A stretch of 25,714 nt of DNA from DASTGO01 sp035719045 (GCA_035719045.1 DASTGO010000287.1:1-25714); one strand, 5' to 3'. Shown: positions 16,612-23,955, numbered from the stretch's first letter. Numbers and translations are program-made. The notes: generated by a model from the sequence alone, not told the origin.

Positions 16612-18738
16612 TCAGGCGGCGGACGTGACGGTCTTGCTCACCTCCACGTTGGCACGCTCGAGGTCGTCGGTGAAGTCCACCTCCACGGCGAAGAACTCGG
16701 AGATGTCCACCGGCCTAACCTTGAGGCCCGCTTTGATGGCGGATTCGATACCGCGCTCGAAGTAGTCCTCGTCGGTGCAGTTCTCGAGGTGCTCGATCAG
16801 CATCGCCCGGTCGGACGACGCTATGTAGTTGATCCCGACCGCCTCACCGAGGCCATCGGTCACCGCTTTCGACAACACGGTAACAAACCCGTCGCCGTCG
16901 ACCCGGTACTTGACTTCCTCTTCCCCGACCGCGGCGGTATTCACGCACACGAAACTGACGTCGTCGGCGATCATGGCGCCGACCCGGTCCAGTAGTTGCA
17001 CGTCGAACACCACGTCGCCGTTCAGCCACAGCACCCCACCCCCGGAGCTGCCCGCCTTCAGGGCCTTGAGCAGGCTCTTTGCGGTGTTCGTGCGCTCGAA
17101 GCGCTCGTTGAACACGTACCGGACGTCGGGGAACGCGGCCATGACCAGATCCGGGCGGAATCCCACCACAACGGTCACCTGCGCCCGGCCCCCGAATCCC
17201 TCGTACAGGTTGTCCAGCTGGCGGCCCATGATGCTGCGGCCGTCGGCCAGCGGCGTCAGAGGCTTGGGGAACGGCATGCCGAGCCGGGTGCCCATGCCCG
17301 CGGCGAGGATGGTCACCTGGACCGCCCGGCCGGCCTCGCCGGTGACACGAGGCCGCGCCGGCGTGTCACACCCGGTGACGAACTCCTCGGGCACCGGCAC
17401 ACCGAGGTGGGTGGGGACGGACCCGCTCGGCTGCCCGGCCGCGGTCGGGAGGATGGATGCCCGCTGCGGCTCCTGCTCGGTCCGGCCGGTGTGACCGGCG
17501 TGCAGCCCGGAGGCGCGGCGATCGGCGACCAGCCGGTCACGGGTGGCCACCACGTCGCTGATCGCGTCGAGGAAGTCGCGGGTGCTCTGCCCGGGGGGCC
17601 GGTCGCCGAAGTAGTGGGTCCGCATCGCCGTCCGCGCGGCGCGGTGCGGGTCGTTGGCCAACCGGTCGGCGAGGATCGCGGCCAGGCCGTCCACGTCCGC
17701 CGACTCGACGACGTCGGAGCACCGGCTGATCGGTGCGTTGCCGACCAGGCGGTCGGCGTCGGCATATCGGTCGGCGATCACGATCGGGCAGTCGCCCCGC
17801 AGGTACAGGAAGTCCAGCCCGACCGACGAGACGTCCGTGATCATCAGGTCGACGGCGGAGAAGATCGACAGGATGTCGGAGGTGGTGTCGACCAGGTGCC
17901 CGGCCCCCGGGTCCGTCTCGTTCGCCGCCTGGAGCAGGGACACGATCGCCCGGTGTGCCCGGCCCATCGTCGGCGTGGTGCTGGTCGCCACCCGGGGGTG
18001 CGGCTTGTAGAGCACGCGGATGCCCGGCAGGGACAGCGCCTGGGCGACGATCTGCGGCCCCAGCACGTCCACCGAGGTGTAGTTGTTCGACGGCTCCTCG
18101 CCCTCCCAGGTCGGCGCGTACAGCACCGTGGGTCGGGTCGAGCGCGGCAGGGCCGACGGCACCGGCAGATCGAGCTGCGGCCGGCCGACCGGGACCAGTC
18201 GGGTGTGGTCGAATCCGAGCAGTGTCGACGCGTGCCGGTTCACCGCTGCCTCACCGGCGACGAAAACCCGGTCGTAGGCCTTCACCTGGTTGCTGACCAT
18301 GCAGATCTTGTCGCTCTCGCCGTGATTCACGTGAACGTGCAGCATCGACCGTGCGACCAGCGACTGGAAATTCCTCGCGGAATTGTTCACGTACACCGCC
18401 ACCTTGTGGTCGGCATGCCGGTAGAACTCCGTCAGGTCGGCGAACGTCGGCAGGAACACCGCGGGCAGGTGGGTCATCTCCTGGATCTGCGCGAAGGAGG
18501 CAGCCTCGCGGGAGACGATCTGCACCGGGTGCCGTCGGTCGAGCACCTCGAAGACCGGCAGCCACTGCCGCAGCTGGTACAGCCGCAGCAGATCGTCGCC
18601 GAAGTAGACGACGACCTCCCGGCCGGCGTCGAGGCCGGGCGCGGCGACCCGTTCGGAGTCGGTCAGGCGCCCGCCGTCATGATCGGACCCGGTGACCAGT
18701 CCGGTGTGGTGGAACGGACGGCGGTGCGCGTGGGTCAT
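16612..18738 (-). CDS. Fused CDP-glycerol glycerophosphotransferase / nucleotidyltransferase
   Basis: A 708-residue protein; GGAG six bases before the ATG at 18738 fixes the start. Residues about 40-400 form a TagB/TagF-type CDP-glycerol glycerophosphotransferase domain: HVNHGESDK (136-144), YAPTWEG (207-213), LYKPHP (243-248) and ITDVSSVGLDFLYLRGDCP (300-318). A linker of about 70 residues leads to a C-terminal nucleotidyltransferase domain from about 474, with ILAAGMGTRLGMPFPKPL carrying the GxGxR...K signature, VVVGFRPD, NTAKSLLKAL and LWLNGDVVFD with the metal-binding Asp. The second domain resembles LicC-like or sugar-phosphate nucleotidylyltransferases. The fusion could make an activated alcohol or sugar phosphate and pass it to the polymerase domain. 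No membrane segment is seen. The GDPD gene downstream supports a glycerol-phosphate polymer context. Confidence 0.85.
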   Translation of the reverse strand: MTHAHRRPFHHTGLVTGSDHDGGRLTDSERVAAPGLDAGREVVVYFGDDLLRLYQLRQWLPVFEVLDRRHPVQIVSREAASFAQIQEMTHLPAVFLPTFADLTEFYRHADHKVAVYVNNSARNFQSLVARSMLHVHVNHGESDKICMVSNQVKAYDRVFVAGEAAVNRHASTLLGFDHTRLVPVGRPQLDLPVPSALPRSTRPTVLYAPTWEGEEPSNNYTSVDVLGPQIVAQALSLPGIRVLYKPHPRVATSTTPTMGRAHRAIVSLLQAANETDPGAGHLVDTTSDILSIFSAVDLMITDVSSVGLDFLYLRGDCPIVIADRYADADRLVGNAPISRCSDVVESADVDGLAAILADRLANDPHRAARTAMRTHYFGDRPPGQSTRDFLDAISDVVATRDRLVADRRASGLHAGHTGRTEQEPQRASILPTAAGQPSGSVPTHLGVPVPEEFVTGCDTPARPRVTGEAGRAVQVTILAAGMGTRLGMPFPKPLTPLADGRSIMGRQLDNLYEGFGGRAQVTVVVGFRPDLVMAAFPDVRYVFNERFERTNTAKSLLKALKAGSSGGGVLWLNGDVVFDVQLLDRVGAMIADDVSFVCVNTAAVGEEEVKYRVDGDGFVTVLSKAVTDGLGEAVGINYIASSDRAMLIEHLENCTDEDYFERGIESAIKAGLKVRPVDISEFFAVEVDFTDDLERANVEVSKTVTSAA

Positions 18739-18774
18739 GGCAGGCTCCTCGGAAGCATGGCAAATGAGGGATGA

Positions 18775-18843
18775 CGCCGGGAGGCAAAGACGGTCGACGC
18801 CCAGCCTCCCGGCGCACATAAAAGGGTTGCTCGACCACGTGAA
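18775..18843 (-). promoter_or_regulatory. Candidate promoter and leader hairpin for the fused transferase gene
   Basis: Reading leftward, TTCACG (18843-18838) and TATGTG (18820-18815) are 17 bases apart, a fair -35/-10 pair. Directly downstream, bases 18804-18814 and 18775-18785 form a perfect 11-bp stem with an 18-base loop. It would sit at the start of the transcript, about 40 bases before the ATG. It may stabilise or attenuate the message. Confidence 0.4.
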
Positions 18844-19170
18844 CTGCCGCTGATGCACGGGCCTCGCGTGGGTCATTGTCGCCTGCCCGGCGCCCTGGGG
18901 ACAACACGGCTTTCCCCGCTCCTCCAGGTGCTTTGGGACACCACCTGCCCTGACCGGCAGCACTTGGTGCGGAACGCAACCGAGCCAACACCCTGGGCGA
19001 CGCAACGGCTCTGAGTCGCAGGGATCGAGGGCGGCTCGACGCCACTTCACCCTTCGGTCCGGGCAGGCGCTGGTCGGCGTCTGCCTGCTGTCAGCACCCC
19101 TCCTCCCCGGTTGCTGAAGATCGATGGTCCCGGGCTCGTTGACCAGGCGGCGTGCCGGATCGCTCCACCC
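18844..19170. other. Region without a supportable gene
   Basis: No frame here shows both a start and the high third-position GC seen in neighbouring genes. Open frames on the - strand are featureless extensions of the downstream gene. I see no repeats or RNA genes. This is the edge between the chromosomal block and the decayed island. Confidence 0.5.
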
Positions 19171-19391
19171 GCACCCTTCGGCGGTGTCGGGGTGAGAATC
19201 TGTTGCGCATCAAGGGCAGGCAGAGCCCATCGGCCTGGAGCGGCGCCGGGAGGCTCTCGACTACATGGTCGAGGTCGACCACGACGAGTACGAGACGGAG
19301 CTGTACGACGCGGCAGCGGATCCACAGGCGCTGCTCATCGACAGGGGCGCAGAGCTCCCGTGCGGGTCAGCGGCGTAGACGGATGCGCAGG
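19171..19391 (+). repeat. Left copy of a diverged ~0.2-kb direct repeat
   Basis: Aligns with 24421-24631 in the same orientation. Two parts match well. The first is GCACCCTTC-GCGGTGTC... through ATCAAGGGC-GGCAGAG--CATCGG (first 63 bases). The second is the last ~95 bases, ending CCCGTGCGGGTCAG-GGCGTAGACGG, where the dashes mark differences. The middle has diverged. The copies bracket the integrase-bearing region. Confidence 0.7.
19229..19378 (+). pseudogene. Short coding-like remnant inside the left repeat
   Basis: The frame ending at TAG 19376-19378 reads IGLERRREALDYMVEVD, then DEYETELYDAAADPQALLID and RGAELPCGSAA, with nearly all codons ending in G or C. ATG at 19265 would give only 37 residues, and no ribosome binding site is clear, so it is probably the 3' end of a lost gene. 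The right repeat copy carries the same end with a one-base deletion (LYEAAVAAQ then out of frame). I do not recognise the family. Confidence 0.4.
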
Positions 19392-19828
19392 TTCGGACGG
19401 CGCAATCAGGTGATGGCAAGGTTGAATGCATCCCGCGGATTCAACATCGACGTCGCCCCGTAGCTGCCCTACTTGCCGTATGACCTGCGGTCCAGGGCGA
19501 GATCGGGGCCCGACCGCGCGCAACCCTCAGCCGGGGTTCCGCCCGTACGCTCATGAGCACGAGATTCAGCAGTTCAACGCTCATGCGGAGGATCTCCTCG
19601 GAATGACCACGTGAACCGCAGGGGGTAGGAAGGCATCACCTCAGTTGAATCTTGGCCAGAGCTGAGTACTCAATACGAAGGTCCCAGACGGCCGGCCTGC
19701 CATGCGAGAAGAATCGTTGCGCAGGCAAGACAGCGGCCAGCAGGCCCCCATCTCATGTGAAGATTGGTCAAGCCGAACCAGCTCACTGAATAGATCCATT
19801 CCTTTGAGGATCGGGCCAGTAGGGCAAG
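19392..19828. other. Decayed region before the SLATT gene
   Basis: Fragments only: MARLNASRGFNIDVAP then a stop at 19461-19463, and in another frame YAHEHEIQQFNAHAEDLLG ending at 19614. These look like pieces of one or two broken genes. From about 19640 the base composition drops in GC. No RNA gene or clear promoter is seen. Confidence 0.35.
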
Positions 19829-20404
19829 GTGGAGAGGATGACCACAAGTCACACAACAGTCAGATGTCAATTGACGACCGGGATGGCCAGCGGTAGATCC
19901 CCACGTGACCTCCTGGTGAGCTGGCGATACAGGGCTTGTCAGGCACGAGAAGAGCATTCCGTGGCGCAAGCCAGACTGAACCGGTGCGGCAGATGGATAG
20001 GCATGCCAGTCATAGTGGGCACTGCCCTCTTGGGCGTAGCCACCGTGGGGGTGTTGGCCGAGTGGCAACGTGGGGCCCCTCCCCCTTGGCTCGGGTACTT
20101 GCTGGTTGCTTCTATCTTCATTTCCACACTCGTCGAAGTGGAAAGACGACTCGAGTTGGCGGTGCCCGCAGCGAGGCACGGAGAAAGCCGGGATGAATAC
20201 GCGGAGTTGGGACGCAGAATCGATCGTCTGCTATGTGAATCAGGGGGTCCCATCTTAGGGAAGGAGCTAGTGGAAGACGTAGAGGAGAAATATCAGGCGA
20301 TAGAGAAATCTTCCCCGCCGCTTACGGCCTGGAATACGAAAGGGATGAAGAAGTCGTTTCCGGGAGTCTGTGAGGGTTGTATTTGGGGATTCGAAACAAT
20401 ATGA
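19829..20404 (+). CDS. Orphan SLATT-domain two-TM protein (putative conflict/defence effector)
   Basis: A 191-residue protein. The order of elements fits the SLATT family (SMODS- and SLOG-associating two-TM domain). A basic helix with SWRYRACQAREEH comes at 31-43. TM1 covers about 56-79 (WIGMPVIVGTALLGVATVG) and TM2 about 87-105 (WLGYLLVASIFISTLVEVE). A cytoplasmic helix has ARHGESRDEYAELGRRIDRLL (about 115-135, where family members have EKHR...Y..L-R-IE-LL), and the C-terminal helix ends VEEKYQAIEKSSPPL. SLATT proteins are thought to form membrane pores triggered by nucleotide-sensing partners in bacterial immunity. No SMODS, SLOG, TIR or reverse transcriptase partner is visible here. Its codons carry more A/T than neighbours, a sign of transfer. 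GTG at 19829 has AGGG four bases upstream; ATG 19838 and ATG 19883 are alternatives. Confidence 0.72.
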   Translation: MERMTTSHTTVRCQLTTGMASGRSPRDLLVSWRYRACQAREEHSVAQARLNRCGRWIGMPVIVGTALLGVATVGVLAEWQRGAPPPWLGYLLVASIFISTLVEVERRLELAVPAARHGESRDEYAELGRRIDRLLCESGGPILGKELVEDVEEKYQAIEKSSPPLTAWNTKGMKKSFPGVCEGCIWGFETI

Positions 20405-20535
20405 GTCGAGTCGAGAGGCTCTGACGCCGGTACGAGGCCTCTGGCAGAGGCTGATCGAGTGGATGAGGCAGAAGGTGCGACGACACAGGTGATTCCGCGA
20501 CTACACCCAGGTGATTCGGATGGCGACCACCTGCC

Positions 20536-20700
20536 AAGGTCGTCACGGTGCACGGCGCGACCCACCGGCCGCGGAACCTCGTCACCGTGCAGCACCACAT
20601 CCAGCCGCGCGGCATGGATGGCCCGGACAACGCCGGGAACGGGGTCGACGTGTGCGAGACGACCCGCACGCTGCGTACGCCTGAACGCACGCCGGGAACG
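20536..20700 (+). pseudogene. Coding-like fragment of an unknown gene
   Basis: In this frame about 46 successive codons from 20536 nearly all end in G or C (KVVTVHGATHRPRNLVTVQ, then HHIQPRGMDGPDNAGNGVDV and CETTRTL). No start with a ribosome binding site precedes it and the bias fades after about 20675. It seems a remnant of a real protein, family not recognised, trapped between the SLATT gene and the integrase remnant. Confidence 0.35.
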
Positions 20701-20752
20701 ACGAAGAGCGCCGGAGGGGGCGACCCGAACTGGGTGGCCCCCTGTGCACGTT

Positions 20753-21637
20753 TCAGACCGCCATTCGGTGTCCCCGTGGCCGCCTCCGTGGTGTCGGGGT
20801 CTTCTCCTCGACCCAGAGGGCGGTCTCCATCGTCTGCGCGACCCGGGCGGCCCTCTGCGGTCGTCTTGCGCGTGTAGACGCCGAGGGTGACCTGCGAGTG
20901 GCCGAGCGTCTCCATCGCGTCCCTGGGAGCCACGCCGCGCGGTGCGCCTTGAGAAGCTCGACCAGCGGGGCGGGGATCTGCAGGGTCCGCTCGCTGTTCT
21001 CGCTCTTGGTCTCGACCAGGACCAGGCCGCCGCCGACCTTCTTGCGCTTCTCGTCACGCTGGACCCTCTGCCGCTGCAGGGCCGGTCAACGGTGATGGTG
21101 GGTACCTCGGAGTCGAGATTGAGGCGGTCCCAGGTCAGGCCGAGGATCTCGCCCTGCCGGAGGCCGAGGGCCAGGGCGACCGCCCAGCGGGCCTCCCACA
21201 CGTCCCCGCTTGCGGCCTTGAGCGCCCGCTCGCCTTCGGCCAGGGCGAGGGGCTTCGTGGTGCGCTTCCGCGCAGCGGGGGCATCGGCCAGCTTGGCGAC
21301 GTTCCGGGGTCTTCTGGCGCTGCTCTGCGACCTTGAGGGCACGGGACGGGATCCGGTGGATCTGCAGAACCGACGACGGCGACAAAGCACCGGACGCGGT
21401 GAGGTCGGTGCACAGGCGCTCCAGGCGCTCGGGAGTGAGCCGGTCGAGGCGGACCTTCCCGATACGCGGGTAGACGTGGGTGCGGAGCTTGGAGCCGTAG
21501 CCCTCCAAGGTGCGAGGTTGACACCGCTGCGTGGCGATGGTCGTCATCCCGTGCCGCAGCCACTCCTCGAGGGTCTGTGACCGGACGGCGGTGATGATGC
21601 CCTGGCTCGCTCCCGGCGCCTCGCGCGGAGCGCTGCC
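20753..21637 (-). pseudogene. Broken tyrosine recombinase (phage/ICE integrase)
   Basis: Pieces in all three - frames join into one integrase. The core-binding domain reads SQTLEEWLRHG, then TLEGYGSKLRTHVYPRIGKV and LTPERLERLCTDL (21590-21310). A frameshift near 21308 leads to NVAKLADAPAARK and ALALGLRQGEILGLTW with the first catalytic Arg. A second shift near 21083 gives LVLVETKSENSERTLQIP and LVELLKAHR. This is joined directly near 20940 to GVAPRDAMETLGHSQVTLGVYTRKTTAE with the catalytic Tyr. The stretch that should hold H-x-x-R is deleted. A third shift near 20855 gives AARVAQTMETALWVEEKTP and the stop at 20753-20755. The N-terminal arm-binding domain is missing. It cannot be active. Confidence 0.85.
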
Positions 21638-22167
21638 CGCCCAGGCCCTGGGTGATCGGGATCGCCAAGACGGTGGCGTTCCACGAGCGGGCCAGCCGCG
21701 CCACGGGGACCAAGCACCGGCGTGAGGTCCCCGTCGGGGAGCGGCAGGAGGACTTCCTCCCGTACCTCGTCGGCGAGGTGGCGTCGCCGGAGGAGCAGGC
21801 GGTCGCCCGAGGTCTGATCTCCAGGATCAACCCCGACCATGCCGCCGCCCTGATTGCAGTCCGGTACGCAGGCTGGACGGGGGCGCAGTGGGGCCAGGCT
21901 GTCGGTATCAGTCAGCAGGGGGCCTCATGGCGAGTCATGGCTGGCCAGCACGCCCTGCGGGAGCAGTTGACCGCATCCGGGACGCACTCCGGCCCCTGCG
22001 ATGGAGGGTTGGGCCCCAGAGGGACCGGAGTGGCCCCGGCTACGGCAATGGCGGTTCCCACCGACTCACCACCCGTACCGGGCGCCTGGTGTCGGCCGGG
22101 CACGAGGAGCCTGGACCTCGACCCGCGCCCGACCGAGGGACATCACTGTATCCACATCCGGGCATGA
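21637..22167 (+). pseudogene. 5'-truncated sigma-70-family-like gene
   Basis: From 21637 the frame reads PRPWVIGIAKTVAFHERASR, like the end of sigma region 2 (PWLxGIARNxA-type). A linker follows, then SPEEQAVARGLISRINPDHA and GWTGAQWGQAVGISQQGASW as a region-4-type helix-turn-helix. The expected region 2 start is missing, so GTG 21652 is probably not a true start. After LREQL (about 21970) another frame continues plausibly (DRIRDALRPLRW), so a second frameshift is likely. The upstream break coincides with the broken 5' end of the integrase on the other strand. The assignment to sigma factors is by motif shape only. Confidence 0.5.
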
Positions 22168-22182
22168 GGACCAGATGCGGAT
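22150..22182 (+). promoter_or_regulatory. Inverted-repeat operator over the XRE gene start
   Basis: ATCCACATCCGG (22150-22161) and CCAGATGCGGAT (22171-22182) are inverted copies matching at 10 of 12 positions, nine bases apart. The second arm overlaps the ATG at 22175 and the spacer contains its GAGGA ribosome binding site. This fits autorepression by the XRE protein. Confidence 0.45.
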
Positions 22183-22477
22183 ATCACGCCGACGGCGGAT
22201 CGACCGGCGAGGTCGGGGTGTCGATTCTGACCGGGTGCCCTCCCTGTCCGATGCCATCGCCGCCAACGTGCGAGCAGAGCGAGCACGGCGCCGGTGGAAG
22301 CAGGAGGAGTTGGCCAGCCGGGCTGGCATGAGCCGGACCACAGTCGGCGACATTGAGGCAGGCAAGCGGAAGGTGACCGCTGACTACCTGCCGGGCCTGT
22401 GCCGGGCCTTGGACGTCCCGCTGGCCACCCTGGTCGCCGGTGCCGATCCGGAGGACCTGCGAGCCCTGGGCTTGTGA
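22175..22477 (+). CDS. XRE-family helix-turn-helix regulator
   Basis: A 100-residue DNA-binding protein; GAGG lies five bases before the ATG at 22175. After a basic N-terminus, residues about 28-88 form a Cro/CI-type HTH: IAANVRAERARRRWKQEELA, SRAGMSRTTVGDIEAGKRKV (recognition helix TTVGDIE) and YLPGLCRALDVPLATLVAG. It is intact, unlike the genes to its left. Such proteins often control excision, transfer or lysogeny genes in integrated elements. It probably acts on the inverted repeat at its own start. Confidence 0.85.
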   Translation: MRISRRRRIDRRGRGVDSDRVPSLSDAIAANVRAERARRRWKQEELASRAGMSRTTVGDIEAGKRKVTADYLPGLCRALDVPLATLVAGADPEDLRALGL

Positions 22478-22481
22478 TCAA

Positions 22482-22500
22482 TCCCGGGAGTTATCCGGGA
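22482..22500 (+). terminator. Small hairpin after the XRE gene
   Basis: TCCCGG (22482-22487) and CCGGGA (22495-22500) pair around a seven-base loop, five bases after the stop. The stem is short and there is no T-run. Confidence 0.3.
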
Positions 22501-22730
22501 GACCGGCCGGGCCATGATCGGCGACTGGGGCCCTGACCTGCAGAACGTGGGCCCCGAGGGGCTCGAACCCGAACCCGCTGATTCCGGGACGATCTTCGGT
22601 GTTGGTCGTCATTGTGGCGGTTGACCTGCGCTGACGCCGGATAGCGGTCGGGCGGACATGCCCGTTGTTCGGCGTTCTCGCCTCGCGTTTTCCGTCCGTT
22701 TCCCGTCTGCTGCGCCACCGCCGCGAGGCG
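22501..22730. other. Non-coding stretch with a tRNA-3'-end-like core
   Basis: On the - strand, 22587-22548 reads AATCAGCGGGTTCGGGTTCG then AGCCCCTCGGGGCCCA, close to the anticodon-loop to T-arm part of a tRNA gene (TTCGAGC T-loop). Only three T-stem pairs form and there is no 5' half, so it is not a tRNA. It may be a relic attachment core, since integrases of this class often use tRNA 3' ends. The rest of the stretch shows nothing. Confidence 0.35.
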
Positions 22731-22958
22731 CTACCACCGCCGCGTCCACGTTCCGTCAGGGTGGCGTTCCCACTGATTCCCGTCCCAGGTGTCCGGGACC
22801 AGGTGCCACGTGACTGCCTCCTCATGGAAGGCCGGCATGAGGCTTCCCATCCCGAACGCACGCTCTTGGCTGGGGTCCGTCTCGGGTGCCCACAGCCCAC
22901 TCTCAGGGCAGACATCCCCACTTCTGGCTGCCTTCCTGCCCGTCCCAGTCACGAGCAC
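22731..22958 (-). CDS. Small protein with CPESGLW motif, unknown function
   Basis: A 75-residue protein, third gene of a leftward operon, starting 22 bases after the previous stop. GTG at 22958 has GGGAG three bases upstream; GTG at 22952 has better spacing. The sequence DVCPESGLWAPE, then RAFGMGSLMPAF, then AVTWHLV and a Trp-rich end WERHPDGTWTRRW looks like a compact beta domain. I recall a similar CPxTGxW...G..MP...W.L pattern in small proteins near polymorphic toxin systems, but this is a weak resemblance. No function is assigned. Confidence 0.55.
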   Translation of the reverse strand: MLVTGTGRKAARSGDVCPESGLWAPETDPSQERAFGMGSLMPAFHEEAVTWHLVPDTWDGNQWERHPDGTWTRRW

Positions 22959-22980
22959 AGTCTCCCAACAGTCCCAGGCT

Positions 22981-23338
22981 TCATCGCCCCCACCGTTGCT
23001 GCGCGGCCTGGCGGGTGGTGCCGAGCTGGGCGGCGATCTCGGTCCAGGAGTACCCGAAGCCGCGTAGGCCGGTGACGGCTTGCTGGTTGGCCTCCTCCAA
23101 CTCCCTGGACAGCCGGAGGAGGTCGGCCAAGCCCGTCGATGTCCCCGTCTGCGATGCGGCGGGCGTGGCCCCGGATGACGCGGGTGGCGAAGGCTGCGTA
23201 GTCGGTGTTCTCCACGGCAGCCTTGGGGCGCCGGTTGGGGCGGGTCGGGCGCTGGGTCGGGGCCTGCTCGGCGGGGCGGTCGGGCGTCAAGTCGGCCTTG
23301 ACGGCGTTCCCGAGTCGGGTGGCGGGGTGCTGGCTCAT
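22981..23338 (-). pseudogene. Helix-turn-helix protein with a one-base frameshift
   Basis: GGAGGA seven bases before the ATG at 23338 gives a good start. The first frame runs MSQHPATRLGNAVKADLTPD ... YAAFATRVIRGHARRIADGD, IDGL. At about 23129-23130 (an AA pair on the + strand) one base is extra. In the next frame the protein continues naturally as ADLLRLSRELEEANQQAVTG, LRGFGYSWTEIAAQLGTTRQ and AAQQRWGR to the stop at 22981-22983. Removing one base restores 118 codons exactly. The C-terminal part is a typical HTH of phage or integrative-element proteins. Either the gene is broken or the base is a sequencing error. Confidence 0.75.
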
Positions 23339-23356
23339 GGTCGGGTCCTCCGTCGG

Positions 23357-23515
23357 TCAGAACAGGGCGAGCTGGACGGACGCCACCACGGGCCGAGGGC
23401 GACGGGTGCGGCGCCGGGCGGGCTTCTCGGCGACGCCGGCCCGGATCGGGGTGAACCGGCCCCGGGCGTCGCGCAGCAGGAGGAGCAGAGCCCGGGTGAT
23501 CGGGGTTCCTGTCAT
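23357..23515 (-). CDS. Small basic protein, first gene of the island operon
   Basis: A 52-residue protein starting at the ATG at 23515; AGGAG is about ten bases upstream. It reads MTGTPITRALLLLLRDARGR and then a strongly basic tail ending VVASVQLALF. Its stop is 18 bases before the HTH gene start, so the two are co-transcribed. I do not recognise it; its size, charge and place resemble accessory genes of actinobacterial integrative elements. Confidence 0.55.
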   Translation of the reverse strand: MTGTPITRALLLLLRDARGRFTPIRAGVAEKPARRRTRRPRPVVASVQLALF

Positions 23516-23955
23516 GGTGTGCTCGCTCCTGCGATGTCCCGGGGTCCGGGGCCAGGTCCTCGCCTGGGTGGCTGCCTGGCCCGGCCGCCCCCCTCCCTGA
23601 TGGCGGAGCCCATAGAGCATGGGTGCGGCCCGTCAGGCCCCTCCCGGCGTGCGGGACCAGCCCCGGTGCAGGTGCGGAGGACCTTCCGGGACCGGCTGTG
23701 GGAGTAGGGGCTTGACGGGCCGTGGCCGGGCTCGATCGTTGGGCGCGCGGGGAAGGGGGGACATGGTGGGCCGCGCTGTGGGACTGGCGTCGCGCCTGGG
23801 CCAGCCGGTGTGGAGGCGGGTGGGAGCTCGTGGGGCCCGGGTGGTGAAGGGGTCGCGGTGGTGCCCGGCTTCGCGCGTCGCCCTCAGCAACCCCAGGACC
23901 AAGACCCGCGCGGACCGTCCGGGACTCTGCGGTGGGGTCGTGCCACGGTGTCGGG
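23516..23955. other. 440-base region without a supportable gene
   Basis: Divergent intergenic region between the leftward island operon and the rightward 140-aa gene. Open frames here give Arg/Pro/Gly-rich translations without third-position GC bias typical of genes. Promoters for both sides are expected but none stands out. Confidence 0.5.

Noticed and set aside
16996..18774. 592-codon + strand frame opposite the fused transferase
   Set aside because: The - strand encodes clear transferase and nucleotidyltransferase motifs; the + translation is Arg/Val/His-rich without domains.
19152..19463. + strand frame through the left repeat as a gene
   Set aside because: Codon bias belongs to a different frame that ends at 19378, and the right repeat copy does not preserve this frame's protein.
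20293..21390. 365-codon - strand frame as one protein
   Set aside because: Only its middle part is integrase; it enters and leaves through frameshifts and runs antisense into the SLATT gene.
22548..22640. A tRNA gene on the - strand
   Set aside because: The T-loop-like TTCGAGC is present, but the T-stem pairs only partly and no D-arm, anticodon stem or acceptor 5' half can be built.
22886..23707. 273-codon + strand frame
   Set aside because: It is antisense to the HTH and 52-aa genes, which have sensible start signals and protein-like sequence.
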